Assembly: GCA_937879855.1 (NCBI GenBank)
Contig: CALFMO010000028.1
Span: 124,001 to 188,000, forward strand
Length of the DNA: 64,000 nucleotides
Direction: 5' to 3'
Source of the DNA: an uncultured Acidobacteriaceae bacterium
GTDB taxonomy: Bacteria; Acidobacteriota; Terriglobia; Terriglobales; Acidobacteriaceae
In this document: positions 27,971-37,461 of the stretch, in pieces
Layout of the letters: every line of letters begins with the position of its first letter
Numbering within the stretch: the first letter of the stretch is position 1
Notes under the pieces: generated by a model
Seen by the model: the letters and a program-made list of their open reading frames with translations, nothing else
Databases searched by the model: none
What the model was told of the DNA's origin: nothing
Made by a program: the position numbers and the translations under genes

Positions 27971-28072
27971 GGCAGATCACCGAGGGAAGGGCGGGGTCAA
28001 CGCCCTCCCTTAGTGATTCTAGACTATTCGGAATGATGAAACAGTGATTGATTCCCCCGGATAGTTGAAAGA

Positions 28073-28120
28073 TCAAAATCCCCACCCTGTCGCAAAAGCG
28101 CGACAAGGGTGGGGCACCCG
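28073..28120. repeat. palindromic repeat, CCCCACCCTGTCGC...GACAAGGGTGGGG type, copy 1
   Basis: The sequence TCAAAATCCCCACCCTGTCG, AAAAGCG, CGACAAGGGTGGGGCACC is a long hairpin in the hemB/kinase divergent region. A relative sits in frame in dnaG at 57908-57961. It argues against using the upstream in-frame start of the kinase. Confidence 0.8.
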
Positions 28121-28202
28121 GCATAGAGGTGTGACGAAAGTAACCCGTGGCTTCCCGAAGGCACCTCGGAATGACCGATTTGGTCCCATAGAATTAGGAC
28201 GG

Positions 28203-29954
28203 ATGCGTCTGTTTCAGCAGTACCGTTGGTTTGCTGCAGCGGCCGGGATCACTCTGGCATTTGCAGTCGTGTCGGCGATTGCGCATCCGAGCAACCAGCT
28301 AACGGCGTTTGGGGACTTGTTGGGGCTGGCTCTCATACTGGGTGCTGCAGCGATCGCACTTAGAAATGCACTCGCCCGGCCAGGACAGGAGCGCAGTTTC
28401 TGGACACTGATGGCGCTCGGATTCTCCCTGTGGGCGTGCAATCAGGCGGCGTGGACCTATCGCGAGATCGTCCTCCAATCGAAGTTTCCCGATGCATCTT
28501 TCTTTGATGTCATTCTCTTCTTTCATGCGGTGCCGATGATTGCGGCGGTGCTGTGGCGTCCAGACCTGGTGAAGACGGAGGGTAGAAGTCATCTCAGCCT
28601 GCGCAATTTTCTAATGCTGCTGGGATGGTGGATTTTTCTATATGCCTTCATCGTGTTTCCGCACCAGTATGTGGCCATGGACCTCGACCTATATAACGTC
28701 TGCTACACCCGGCTTTACTTGCTGGCCAATCTCCTGCTGCTGGCGGTGCTAGGGCAAGCGGCATGGAACAGTTCCGGCGGATGGCATCGGGTTTACCTGC
28801 ACTTGTTTTCGGCTGGGGTGCTATACGCCATTGGCGCCCGGCTGCTGGAGTGGGCAGTAACACATGGCAAGTACTACACAGGAAGCCTCTACGACGTTCC
28901 TTACCTTGCGACGCTGGCATGGATGGCGGCGACCGCTCTGTCGGCGCCGGAATGGGAACTGGAGAGTCGCGAGATCAGTTTGGCTCCGCGGTGGAAAAAG
29001 GTGATTCCGCAGTTCGCTATGGCGGCGCTCCTGTCTTTGCCGGGGTTGGGCCTTTGGACTGTGCTGTTCGATAGATCGGCTGCCCCTTCCCGGGCGTTCC
29101 GTGTTGCTACCGTACTGGTAGCGATGCTGCTGCTGGGAGCCTTTGTCTTTCTGCGGCAATATGTGCAAGACCAGGCGCTGATGGCTCTGTTGAAGGAGTC
29201 GCGCCGGGGATACGAGAACCAGAAACGATTGCAAAGCGAGCTGGTCCAGAAGGAGAAACTGGCATCTCTTGGCAACATGGTGGCGGGAGCGGCACACGAT
29301 ATCAACCATCCTCTTACTGCCATCGTGAGCTATTCGGAGCAACTGTGGGCGAAAGAACGGCTCACCGAGGAACAGAACCTGCTGGTACGCAAAATTGTGA
29401 GCCAGGCGCATCGTACCCGTGATCTGGTCACGGACCTGTTGAACTTTGCTCAACAGTCGCCGGCAGAGAAAATTCCTGTAGACGTCAGTGTGCTGTTGCA
29501 CCGCGCGAGCCAGATGCTGGAGTCGCGGCGTTTGCCGGGGACAATCCGCGTCGGTCTTTCGATTGATCCCGATTTTCCGCGAGTGCAGGGCAATGCCAAC
29601 CGGTTGTTCCAGGCCTTTGTCGAGATCATTGAGAACGCTATGGACGCATTGGAAGAGGCGGGCGGAGGATCGCTGGAAATCACCGCACAACGGCAAGGCG
29701 AAGAGGCGGTGCTGCAGTTCTCCGATACCGGGCCGGGGATTCGCGAGCCCAAGCGCGTTTTCGATCCGTTCTATACGACCAAGCCGGTGGGAAAGGGCAC
29801 GGGCCTCGGCCTGAGCGCAGTGTATGGCGTGATCCAGGATCACAGCGGCCAAATTAGCTGTGAGAACAAACCGGAAGGTGGGGCGCTGTTCGTGGTGCGC
29901 CTGCCGGCGGAAAAAAAGCCGGCGGCGAAAGTAGCTGGAGCCGTCGGCGACTGA
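28203..29954 (+). CDS. membrane sensor histidine kinase
   Basis: A 583-aa kinase. The N-terminal half holds about eight to ten hydrophobic helices (residues about 10-330). A short coiled coil then leads to the DHp helix with His365 in GAAHDINHPLTAIVSYS. The ATPase domain shows the N-box FVEIIENAMDALEEAG, G1 DTGPGI, F-box FDPFYTTKPVGKGTGLGLS. The start at 28203 has GGACGG just upstream; the longer frame runs back through a dispersed repeat and is rejected. No response regulator is adjacent, so it is an orphan kinase. The ligand is unknown. Confidence 0.88.
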   Translation: MRLFQQYRWFAAAAGITLAFAVVSAIAHPSNQLTAFGDLLGLALILGAAAIALRNALARPGQERSFWTLMALGFSLWACNQAAWTYREIVLQSKFPDASFFDVILFFHAVPMIAAVLWRPDLVKTEGRSHLSLRNFLMLLGWWIFLYAFIVFPHQYVAMDLDLYNVCYTRLYLLANLLLLAVLGQAAWNSSGGWHRVYLHLFSAGVLYAIGARLLEWAVTHGKYYTGSLYDVPYLATLAWMAATALSAPEWELESREISLAPRWKKVIPQFAMAALLSLPGLGLWTVLFDRSAAPSRAFRVATVLVAMLLLGAFVFLRQYVQDQALMALLKESRRGYENQKRLQSELVQKEKLASLGNMVAGAAHDINHPLTAIVSYSEQLWAKERLTEEQNLLVRKIVSQAHRTRDLVTDLLNFAQQSPAEKIPVDVSVLLHRASQMLESRRLPGTIRVGLSIDPDFPRVQGNANRLFQAFVEIIENAMDALEEAGGGSLEITAQRQGEEAVLQFSDTGPGIREPKRVFDPFYTTKPVGKGTGLGLSAVYGVIQDHSGQISCENKPEGGALFVVRLPAEKKPAAKVAGAVGD

Positions 29955-30106
29955 CGATCGGCTGAGTCAGGAAAACCTTCTGCCCTCGCGAGTTTCTAGC
30001 TTTTCCATTTCTCAAATCTTTATCTGCCAGGCCAGTTGCTCGACCCTCGCGATGTTCGACCGTCCCGTCAGCGTTGCGCCCTTCCACTCCTGTACCATGA
30101 AATACG

Positions 30107-32593
30107 ATGTCGCGGGAACTGACCCACAATTCGGCGCGGGTGCTCGAGTTCGATGCCCTCCGGCAATTGCTGCGCGGATACGCCTCCTCGCCCCTAGGCC
30201 AGGAGCGAATTGCTGCACTTAGTCCTTCGACTGACCGTGATTGGATTGAGAAGCAACAGGAACTGGCGAGCGAGATCCGCGAATTCCGGCGTGTAGGCGG
30301 GCGCTTTGATTTTTCCGGATTGATTGAAATCAGTCTTCTCGTCGAGAAGTCGCGCGTTGCGGGAGCAGCGCTGGAAACCACCGAAATTCGTGACGTGATT
30401 CTGGTAATGGATCGTGCCGCGGAATGGAGGGAAATCGGTCTGCGTCCTCCGGCGAATATGAAATGCGACTGGCAGGGAGTGAAGGCGCTCTCCGACCATG
30501 TTGTGGACTTCACAGAATTTCTGCGCTTCTTCCGCAACAAAATCCAGCCGGACGGAACTTTAGAAGACAAAGCTTCGCCGGAGTTGGCGCGCATTCGGCG
30601 CGAGATCGAAAAGCAAAGGCGCTCGATTCAAGAGTCCCTGCGTGGTTATTTGCGGCGGCTGGCCGAGGGTGGGACGGTACAGGACGAACTGGTCACGATC
30701 CGCGGCGAGCGCTTTGTCATCCCGGTAAAAGTCGAGCAGAAGCGGCGGGTGCAGGGCGTGGTTCACGGCGCAAGTTCGAGCGGGCAAACGGTGTTCGTCG
30801 AACCGCTGGAGACGATCGAGCAAAACAACGAACTGGTGCGGCTGCTGGAAGAAGAACTGGCGGAGATCCATCGCATTCTGCTGGAGATGACGCAGCGGAT
30901 TGGGTCGCAGGCAGAGGCAATTCTGGCTGCGGTCGATGTGCTTGCTGAACTCGAGCTGCAATTTGCCAAGGCGCGCTTCGCGGAAGACTACAACTGCGCG
31001 GCAGTGAAACTGACTGGGTCCGCTGACGATTCATGTGGGGACAGCCGCCCTCGGCTGTCCGGGGCGACCGAAGGTCGACTACTGCTTCACAACGCGCGGC
31101 ATCCTCTGCTGGAGCGCAATCTGAAGGCGAAGGGCGCGTCCGTAGTTCCCGTTAGCGTGGAACTGGAAGGCGAACGGCGACAGCTCATCATCACCGGGCC
31201 GAATACCGGCGGCAAAACGGTTACGCTGAAGACGGTTGGATTGCTGGCGTTGATGGCGCAGTCGGGGCTTCCGGTGCCCGCGGACCGGGCGGAGCTTCCC
31301 GTGTTCGACGCCGTGCTCGCCGACATCGGCGACTACCAGTCGATCGAACAGAATCTGTCAACGTTCTCAGCACACGTCACCAATATTGATTTCATTTCGC
31401 GCACGGCGACCGAGCGCTCGTTGGTGTTGTTGGATGAACTCGGCTCGGCGACTGATCCGGAGGAGGGTGCAGCGCTGGCCGTCGCGATTGCCGGGCACTT
31501 TGGCAGCATCGGTTGCATGACGATCATTTCCACCCACCACACTTCGCTCAAGGTGTACGGCGCAAACACGCCCGGAGTCGTTAACGCTTCGGTGGGCTTT
31601 GACGAGGCGACCCTGCAGCCGACCTACGAATTGAAAGTGGGTGTGCCAGGAGCATCAGCGGGTATCAACATCGCGCGAAGACTGGGCTTGAATCCCGCGA
31701 TTATTGAAAGTGCGCGATCGCGGCTGGGAACTCAGGCTCGCGATGTCGGGCACTTTCTCGACAAGCTTCATGCCGATCTGCGCTCAGCCGAAACTGAACG
31801 GCTCCGCCTGAAGACGCGCGAACAGGAACTGGAGCGCGAGAAAGCGCATCTGGCCGCCGAGGGACGGAAAGAGCAGCAAGTCAAAGTGCGCGAGATGGAG
31901 AAAAAGCTGGAAAGCCTGCTGCGCGATTTTGAGTATCACGCGCGCGAAGCAGTGAATACAGTGCAAGATCGGGCCGCAGCCCAGAAGCTCTCGAAAGATG
32001 CGGAGCGGCGGATTGCGAAGTTGCGCCGGGAGTTCCGTGAGCAGTTCGATTCGACGATAGTGGCCCATTCCACCGGCGCCGATCACGGCGATCCGCACGC
32101 GCAACCGCAATTAGTGAAGCATGTTTCCCAAGGTGACACCGTGAAGCTGAAGTCGACGGGGCGTCCCGCGCGGGTGCTGCGCAAGGTGGACGACAATCAT
32201 TTTGAAGTAGAGATGGGCGCGATGAAGATGAAGATCGCGCGCGACGACATCGCCGAAGTGCTGGCCGGCGTGCAGGCGAATGAATCTCCTGTGAAAGCTG
32301 CTCGTGCGCGAGGAATTTCTGTCTCGCTCGAAAGCGAGGGTGCGAACGTGCCCAGCGAAATCAACGTGATCGGGCAGACGGTGGACGACGCCTCGCGCGA
32401 GGTGGAGAAATTCGTGGACCGGGCATTTCTAGCTGGCTTGCCGCGGGTGCGCGTGGTTCATGGCAGCGGCATGGGCATCCTGCGCAAAGCGCTGCGGCAG
32501 TTGCTGCAGCAGCATCCGCATGTGGAGTCGGTCGCGGAAGCACCGCAGAATGAAGGCGGGGGAGGGGCGACGGTGGTGGAGTTGCGAATATGA
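30107..32593 (+). CDS. mutS2: endonuclease MutS2
   Basis: An 828-aa MutS2 with the core/clamp helices (about 1-300), ATPase domain with Walker A TGPNTGGKTV and Walker B LVLLDELGSATDPEEG, a coiled coil (about 510-640), and a C-terminal Smr nuclease domain (about 745-828, VVHGSGMGILRKAL). MutS2 acts on branched DNA and collided ribosomes in other bacteria. Residues about 305-325 (SADDSCGDSRPRLSGATEG) have no counterpart in the usual fold and match a dispersed palindromic repeat at 31034-31061. The ATPase motifs are intact. Confidence 0.95.
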   Translation: MSRELTHNSARVLEFDALRQLLRGYASSPLGQERIAALSPSTDRDWIEKQQELASEIREFRRVGGRFDFSGLIEISLLVEKSRVAGAALETTEIRDVILVMDRAAEWREIGLRPPANMKCDWQGVKALSDHVVDFTEFLRFFRNKIQPDGTLEDKASPELARIRREIEKQRRSIQESLRGYLRRLAEGGTVQDELVTIRGERFVIPVKVEQKRRVQGVVHGASSSGQTVFVEPLETIEQNNELVRLLEEELAEIHRILLEMTQRIGSQAEAILAAVDVLAELELQFAKARFAEDYNCAAVKLTGSADDSCGDSRPRLSGATEGRLLLHNARHPLLERNLKAKGASVVPVSVELEGERRQLIITGPNTGGKTVTLKTVGLLALMAQSGLPVPADRAELPVFDAVLADIGDYQSIEQNLSTFSAHVTNIDFISRTATERSLVLLDELGSATDPEEGAALAVAIAGHFGSIGCMTIISTHHTSLKVYGANTPGVVNASVGFDEATLQPTYELKVGVPGASAGINIARRLGLNPAIIESARSRLGTQARDVGHFLDKLHADLRSAETERLRLKTREQELEREKAHLAAEGRKEQQVKVREMEKKLESLLRDFEYHAREAVNTVQDRAAAQKLSKDAERRIAKLRREFREQFDSTIVAHSTGADHGDPHAQPQLVKHVSQGDTVKLKSTGRPARVLRKVDDNHFEVEMGAMKMKIARDDIAEVLAGVQANESPVKAARARGISVSLESEGANVPSEINVIGQTVDDASREVEKFVDRAFLAGLPRVRVVHGSGMGILRKALRQLLQQHPHVESVAEAPQNEGGGGATVVELRI
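31034..31061. repeat. palindromic repeat, TGTGGGGACAGCCG...CGGCTGTCCG type, copy 1 (inside mutS2)
   Basis: The palindrome GGACAGCCG-CC-CTCGGCTGTCC is read in frame within mutS2, giving CGDSRPRLSG. The inverse-orientation relative CGGACAGCC/GGCTGTCCCCAC lies outside genes at 39002-39026, which shows that it is a mobile or dispersed unit rather than part of MutS2. Confidence 0.8.
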
Positions 32594-32831
32594 ACGCCGC
32601 GGAAGTGTAAAAAGTCGTTAGCACCCCTAACTCCGGCGTAGAAATCGGGTTGATCGTGCTGACTCCGACAAATCAAACTGCGGAACTGGCGTCCGCATAT
32701 GCACCCCAAACAGTGCAATCGCGAGCGATTCCGCCACAGCCTTGGCCGTACAAAATAGGTGCGCTGACGGACATCAGGGACTAGACTTATTACTAGCTGC
32801 CACGACGCCCTTTCGTAGAAGGGGGGCGAAA

Positions 32832-32990
32832 ATGAGTCCCGAAATTACGTGCGCGATATGCAAGCAACCGGTTGTTCTGGAGAACGACCGATACGCGGAT
32901 GAGGACGGTAACGTCGTTCACGAAAGATGCTATTTAGGCCGCATTCTGACGTCGCCGAATGACCCTCCATCGCCCCAACACACCGAGTAG
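32832..32990 (+). CDS. 52-aa CxxC/HxxxC small protein
   Basis: A short protein beginning MSPEITCAICKQPV and containing HERCYLGRIL. The pattern Cys-x2-Cys and, about 23 residues on, His-x2-Cys would bind one zinc ion. A Gly-rich purine tract (AAGGGGGGCGAAA) precedes the ATG, a good ribosome-binding site; the longer frame upstream lacks one. The tail (SPNDPPSPQHTE) is probably disordered. The role is unknown. It stands alone between mutS2 and the M13 peptidase. Confidence 0.65.
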   Translation: MSPEITCAICKQPVVLENDRYADEDGNVVHERCYLGRILTSPNDPPSPQHTE

Positions 32991-33229
32991 CAACGGTGCA
33001 AGTGGGCCGTGAACAGTGTTCGGACAGTATGGGGAGGGTTCGCCTGGGAGTTGGTTAGGTCCGCTCAGTACGACAGCGCACAATCAGTCGAATAGATCGT
33101 GTCTTCTAGCATCCCTTGCCGCGAACTACGTTCTGGAAGCCTGCTCCTCGCACAAATCAAACAGCGTTTCCGCGGGGTGCAAGGGGTTCGATGAGAAAGG
33201 CCGTGAAAGGCGCTGAGAAAAACTCGGAA
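32991..33229. other. intergenic region before the M13 peptidase
   Basis: Together with the repeat at 33230-33291 this makes about 430 bp without a gene. Short open frames here lack ribosome-binding sites and recognisable motifs. The promoter of the peptidase probably lies at its right end, but no strong -35/-10 pair was picked out. Confidence 0.4.
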
Positions 33230-33291
33230 TTTGTACCCCTCCGCGTTCTCTGCGGCTGTTTTCCGCGAACTCGGCGGTTAAGAGCTTTTGA
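33230..33291. repeat. dispersed repeat, GCGGTTAAGAGCTTTT type, copy 2
   Basis: The stretch GTACCCCTCCGCGTTCTCTG ... GCGGTTAAGAGCTTTTGACA shares its end and its TCTGCGG words with 23195-23256. It lies between genes. Confidence 0.6.
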
Positions 33292-33424
33292 CACGATTTT
33301 CACGTTGGACCAGCGCGATTTCTCGATTTATCGATTTGGACGCAGGCGGGCTTTCCACATTGTTCCGGAGATGGCCTAGAAGGTTGCATCGCACGTGTTT
33401 CCGTTATCAAAAGGAAGGTATTCC

Positions 33425-35452
33425 ATGCTAGTTCGGTACAGCGGCCTTGTCTCAGTTGCATTCATTTCGTTCCTTACTCTAGCCAACGCACAGCAGCCTA
33501 CTGAAAAGTCTGAGCCGGCTCTGGATGTCACGTCCATGGACCGGAGCATCGATCCCTGCGTGGATTTTTTCACTTATTCCTGCGGCGGCTGGATTAAGAG
33601 AAATCCGATTCCTCCCGACCAATCGTCGTGGGACACATACTCCAAAATGCAGGACGAGAACCTCTCACGCTTGCGTGGGATTCTCGAAGCTGCGGCTGCG
33701 CCCGATCCCAAGCGCAATGCAGTCGACCAGAAGATTGGCGACTACTATGCGTCCTGCAGCGACGAGAAAACGATCGACGCCAAAGGATCCGAGCCGCTGA
33801 AGCCCTCTCTCGAGGGAATTACGAAAATCGGCTCTAAAGCCGAACTCGCTGACGTGGCCGCGGCGATGATTGATGACAACGTTCTCTTCCGCTTCGATTC
33901 GATCCAGGACTTTCGCGACGCCAACCAAGTCATTGCCAACGCTGATCAGGGAGGGCTCGGCCTTCCTGACCGCGACTATTACACCAAGGACGACGCGAAG
34001 TCGGTCGAACTGCGCAAACAGTATCTGGCGCACGTACAAAAAATGTTTGAGCTCCTTGGCGACAAGCCCGATACCGCCGCGAGCCAGGCACAAACTGTCA
34101 TGCGCATCGAAACCGCGCTGGCCAAAGGGTCGATGACGCGAGTCGAACGCCGCGATCCGAAAGCTTTAGACCACAAGCTGACCAGCGTGGAGTTGGAGAA
34201 AATTTCTCCCGAATTTCACTGGCCCGTCTATTTCGCCAAGGTCGGAATGCCGTCACTGGCGTCGCTGAACGTCACGGCGCCGAACTTCTTCAAGGCGCTC
34301 AATGAGGAACTCGAAAAGGAAAGTCTGGCTGACTGGAAAATCTACCTGCGCTGGCATTTGGTGCACGCCGACGCGCCTTATCTGGCTGCGCCGTTTTTGA
34401 ATGAGAACTTTGCGTTTTACGGAAAGACTCTGCGGGGGCAGCAGGAGCTCAAGCCCCGCTGGAAACGTTGCACCGAAGGGGTTGACGACGATCTGGGCGA
34501 AGCTCTAGGCCAAGCCTACGTTGCAAAATACTTCCCCCCGGAAGCCAAGCAGCAGGCCTTGAAGATGGTGAAGGAAATTCAGGCCGCGATGGAGCAGGAC
34601 ATCAGGGGTTTAACGTGGATGTCTCCCGCCACCAAGCAACAAGCTCTGGCCAAGCTGCATGGGATGGCCAACAAGATCGGATATCCCGACAAGTGGCGTG
34701 ACTACAGCAAGCTTGAGATCGTCCGAGGAGATGAACTGGGCAATGTGGAACGCGCCCGGAAATTCGAATTCGACCGGCAGTTGGCCAAAATCGGCAAACC
34801 GGTCGACCGTGGCGAATGGGGCATGACTCCGCCCACCGTGAATGCCTACTACGATCCGCAGATGAACGACATCAACTTTCCCGCGGGCGTGCTGCAGCCT
34901 CCAGCATTCGATCCCAAATCCGACGCTGCGCCCAACTACGGGGACACCGGCGGCACCATCGGACACGAGCTTACGCACGGCTTCGACGATGAGGGCCGCC
35001 AGTTCGATGCCCACGGGAATCTGCGAGACTGGTGGACTGCGGACGACGGAAAGGAATTTGTGAAGCGCGCCAGTTGCATTTCCGATCAGTACTCGAACTA
35101 TACGATCATCGACGACATTAAGATCAACGGCAAGTTGACGCTGGGCGAAGATGTCGCCGACCTGGGCGGACTGATTCTGGCGTACATGGCGTGGAAGGAT
35201 GATACGAAAGGCCAGACCTTGGACCCGATCGACGGGCTGACGCCTGACCAGCGGTTCTTCGTCGGCTACGGGCAGAGTTGGTGCGGCCAGACCCGCGATG
35301 AGACTAAGCGGCTACGCGCTACGGTCGACCCACATTCTCCGGAAAAATATCGTACCAACGGCGTGGTTTCCAACATGCCGCAATTTCAGGAGGCGTTCCA
35401 CTGCAAAGCAGGCTCGCCGATGGTGAATCAGAATCGTTGCAGTGTGTGGTAG
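33425..35452 (+). CDS. secreted M13 family metallopeptidase (neprilysin/PepO type)
   Basis: A 675-aa zinc peptidase with a signal peptide (YSGLVSVAFISFLTLANAQ). The zinc motif HELTH lies near residue 513 in GHELTHGFDDEGRQFD, the third ligand in GEDVADLGG, and the substrate-backbone motif NAYYDP lies upstream. The C-terminus ends CSVW, as the CxxW of the family. The start at 33425 has AAGGAAGG 6 nt upstream; a longer GTG start at 33395 adds nothing recognisable. It should cleave peptides outside the cytoplasm. Confidence 0.94.
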   Translation: MLVRYSGLVSVAFISFLTLANAQQPTEKSEPALDVTSMDRSIDPCVDFFTYSCGGWIKRNPIPPDQSSWDTYSKMQDENLSRLRGILEAAAAPDPKRNAVDQKIGDYYASCSDEKTIDAKGSEPLKPSLEGITKIGSKAELADVAAAMIDDNVLFRFDSIQDFRDANQVIANADQGGLGLPDRDYYTKDDAKSVELRKQYLAHVQKMFELLGDKPDTAASQAQTVMRIETALAKGSMTRVERRDPKALDHKLTSVELEKISPEFHWPVYFAKVGMPSLASLNVTAPNFFKALNEELEKESLADWKIYLRWHLVHADAPYLAAPFLNENFAFYGKTLRGQQELKPRWKRCTEGVDDDLGEALGQAYVAKYFPPEAKQQALKMVKEIQAAMEQDIRGLTWMSPATKQQALAKLHGMANKIGYPDKWRDYSKLEIVRGDELGNVERARKFEFDRQLAKIGKPVDRGEWGMTPPTVNAYYDPQMNDINFPAGVLQPPAFDPKSDAAPNYGDTGGTIGHELTHGFDDEGRQFDAHGNLRDWWTADDGKEFVKRASCISDQYSNYTIIDDIKINGKLTLGEDVADLGGLILAYMAWKDDTKGQTLDPIDGLTPDQRFFVGYGQSWCGQTRDETKRLRATVDPHSPEKYRTNGVVSNMPQFQEAFHCKAGSPMVNQNRCSVW

Positions 35453-35468
35453 GGCCCGTCACGCGGGT

Positions 35469-36248
35469 CTAGGCGCTGAGCTTCGGCGTGTTGCTGAACA
35501 AAACCATCCGCATGGAGATGCTTCCGAAGTCGAAGCCTTCATATGGATAGGACACAGCATCGCGCTCATCAGTGCTTCCCATACAGTAGAGAAGCGGCAA
35601 GTAGTGTTCGACCGTCGGATGGGCCGTCGCCAGCAGAGCCTCGCCCCACTTCTGCGGTTCGGCCAAAGCCTTCGCATCATGCGCCTCAACAGCCGTCTTG
35701 ACCTTGCCGTCGAACTCCACCGCCCAGTCGTATGCGCCCGAGGGGTTGTCCCAATCGATCTGGCGCAGATTGTGCACGATGTTGCCGCTGCCGAGAATTA
35801 AAACTCCGCGCTCCCGGAGTGAGTGAATCTCGCGTCCAAGGTCAAGATGCTCCTTGAAACTGCGCCGGTCGTCGAGACTCAGTTGAAACGCGGGCACATC
35901 TGCCTTGGGATACATGTGGCGCAGCACGCTCCACGAGCCATGATCCAGCCCCCACTGGTCGTCGAGCGCAATCTGCGGATTGCTGGCTACCTTCTCCGCT
36001 TCTTTCGGAGCGCCCGGCGCGGGGTACTGCACCTCATAAAGAGGGCGCGGGAAGCCTGAGAAATCATGAATCGTCCGCGGATGCGCCGACGCCAGCACGT
36101 GCGACCCCGAGGTCACCCAATGCGCCGAGACTACGCAGACCGCTTCCGGCTTCGGCAGTCGCGCGCTCAAACCCTCAAGCGCCTCGGTGAAAGCATTGTG
36201 TTCAATGGCGTTCATCGGCGATCCATGACCGACGAACAAAACTGGCAT
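35469..36248 (-). CDS. extradiol ring-cleavage dioxygenase, class III (DOPA 4,5-dioxygenase / YgiD-like)
   Basis: A 259-aa LigB-superfamily protein. Metal-binding residues are visible in LFVGHGSPMNAI, SAHWVTSGSHV, GSGNIVHNLR and HPTVEHYLPLLY. The pattern fits the YgiD/DODA group, which opens catechol rings of DOPA-like substrates using Fe(II) or Zn(II). The start ATG at 36248 gives the standard N-terminus (MPVLFVGHGSP); a TTG at 36284 is possible but unneeded. It stands between convergent and same-strand genes without a pathway partner. Confidence 0.88.
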   Translation of the reverse strand: MPVLFVGHGSPMNAIEHNAFTEALEGLSARLPKPEAVCVVSAHWVTSGSHVLASAHPRTIHDFSGFPRPLYEVQYPAPGAPKEAEKVASNPQIALDDQWGLDHGSWSVLRHMYPKADVPAFQLSLDDRRSFKEHLDLGREIHSLRERGVLILGSGNIVHNLRQIDWDNPSGAYDWAVEFDGKVKTAVEAHDAKALAEPQKWGEALLATAHPTVEHYLPLLYCMGSTDERDAVSYPYEGFDFGSISMRMVLFSNTPKLSA

Positions 36249-36357
36249 CTTCTGCAACTGATCCTCTTTCCGGCGGAGACACAATCATTCCGCCCACTTC
36301 ATCCTGTTAACTATTTGATTATCAGAAGGGCTAGAAAGATTCGCAGGAAGCGGGGCG

Positions 36358-37461
36358 CTACTCCAAATCCGCCTTGTCGGGGTTGTAATAGAAGCGGAAG
36401 CGCAGCGCGAGATAAGGCCCGGTAAATTCGCTGGGCAGCGGCGGGAAGGGATTCGAAGCAGTGATGCTGCCCCACGCCGGACGGTCGAGGGCGACGTCGC
36501 CCGAGGTCGCGACCAAGCGCATCTCGGCAACCTTTCCGTCTCTGGTAATGGCAAACTCAATCGCGAGCTTGCCTTTTTTCATTTCGGCAGATTCTGGAAT
36601 CAGGTGATACCAGTTCTCTTTGACGTCCTGCAGAATGCGCTGCAGATATGGGCCGAAATCTACGCCTTTGGTATCGCTAAGAATGTCGAGTTGGCCTAAC
36701 TGGCGGCCGTGCGCCCCAGTCCCCAGGCCGAAGTCGCCTTCCTGACCACCGCCGCTGGCGCGATTGGCGGCGGCCCCTTGCGCTGCCTGCTGAATCGCCT
36801 GACCCGCAGTCATGGGGCCGGCGAATTTGCTGAAAGAGTTATTAGGCCGAGCAGGCATTTGCAACTGCGCTTGCTGGTTGGTCTGGAACTGCGGACGAGC
36901 CGTCTGTTGCTGTTGCCCCTGCTGGGGCTGCTGCGAAGGCGCCTGCGAGATGGCTGGCGGCGCTGCAGGCTGCGGCGCGCGCGGACCCGTCATTCCAGGA
37001 GCGCCCGGAGGCGGCGTCGCCAGAATCTTACGCAATTCTTTAGGATCAAGCTCAGGGTGGCGCGAGGTCGCAATGCGATCTTTATCGGACGCGATGTTGG
37101 TATTCGGGCGGCGCGTGGGCTTCTGCAAGTCCGGCGGCAGGGCCAGGAACGTAAGGTTCTTGTCCTGTGTCGAATCCACCGGAACGACCACCACGTGATG
37201 CCAAACGTTCTTCTCGATCCAAGGCAGGTAAACCAGAACGATGAACACCAGCAGGTGGATGATAATCGAGATCCACGCGGCTTCTCGCTTGCGCGACCTC
37301 TGCAGGTCATCCTGCAACTGGATGAGCAGATGCGGTACGCGCGCATCAAGATCACGGTAGGCTGTTTCCCAGTCCTGCTGGTCGTAGAGGCCGAGTTGTT
37401 CCGGTTCAGCCTTTTCGGGCGGGGCTACGGGATCCTGGAATGGAATTTGCGTGATCGGCAT
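36358..37461 (-). CDS. TonB-like energy transducer
   Basis: A 367-aa protein with a cytoplasmic N-terminus of about 60 residues, one membrane segment (WISIIIHLLVFIVLVYLPWI), a long Pro/Gln/Ala-rich periplasmic linker (about 150-230), and a C-terminal TonB domain (about 275-365, with YLQRILQDVKENWYHLIPESA and LAIEFAITRDGKVAEMRLV). Such proteins couple inner-membrane energy to outer-membrane receptors. No exbB/exbD or receptor gene is nearby. The unusually long N-terminal cytoplasmic part before the membrane helix is seen in many Acidobacterial TonB-like proteins. Confidence 0.8.
   Translation of the reverse strand: MPITQIPFQDPVAPPEKAEPEQLGLYDQQDWETAYRDLDARVPHLLIQLQDDLQRSRKREAAWISIIIHLLVFIVLVYLPWIEKNVWHHVVVVPVDSTQDKNLTFLALPPDLQKPTRRPNTNIASDKDRIATSRHPELDPKELRKILATPPPGAPGMTGPRAPQPAAPPAISQAPSQQPQQGQQQQTARPQFQTNQQAQLQMPARPNNSFSKFAGPMTAGQAIQQAAQGAAANRASGGGQEGDFGLGTGAHGRQLGQLDILSDTKGVDFGPYLQRILQDVKENWYHLIPESAEMKKGKLAIEFAITRDGKVAEMRLVATSGDVALDRPAWGSITASNPFPPLPSEFTGPYLALRFRFYYNPDKADLE

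Noticed and set aside
28065..28202. N-terminal extension of the sensor kinase
   Set aside because: The extension runs through a dispersed palindrome and has no family character; the ATG at 28203 has a good ribosome-binding site.
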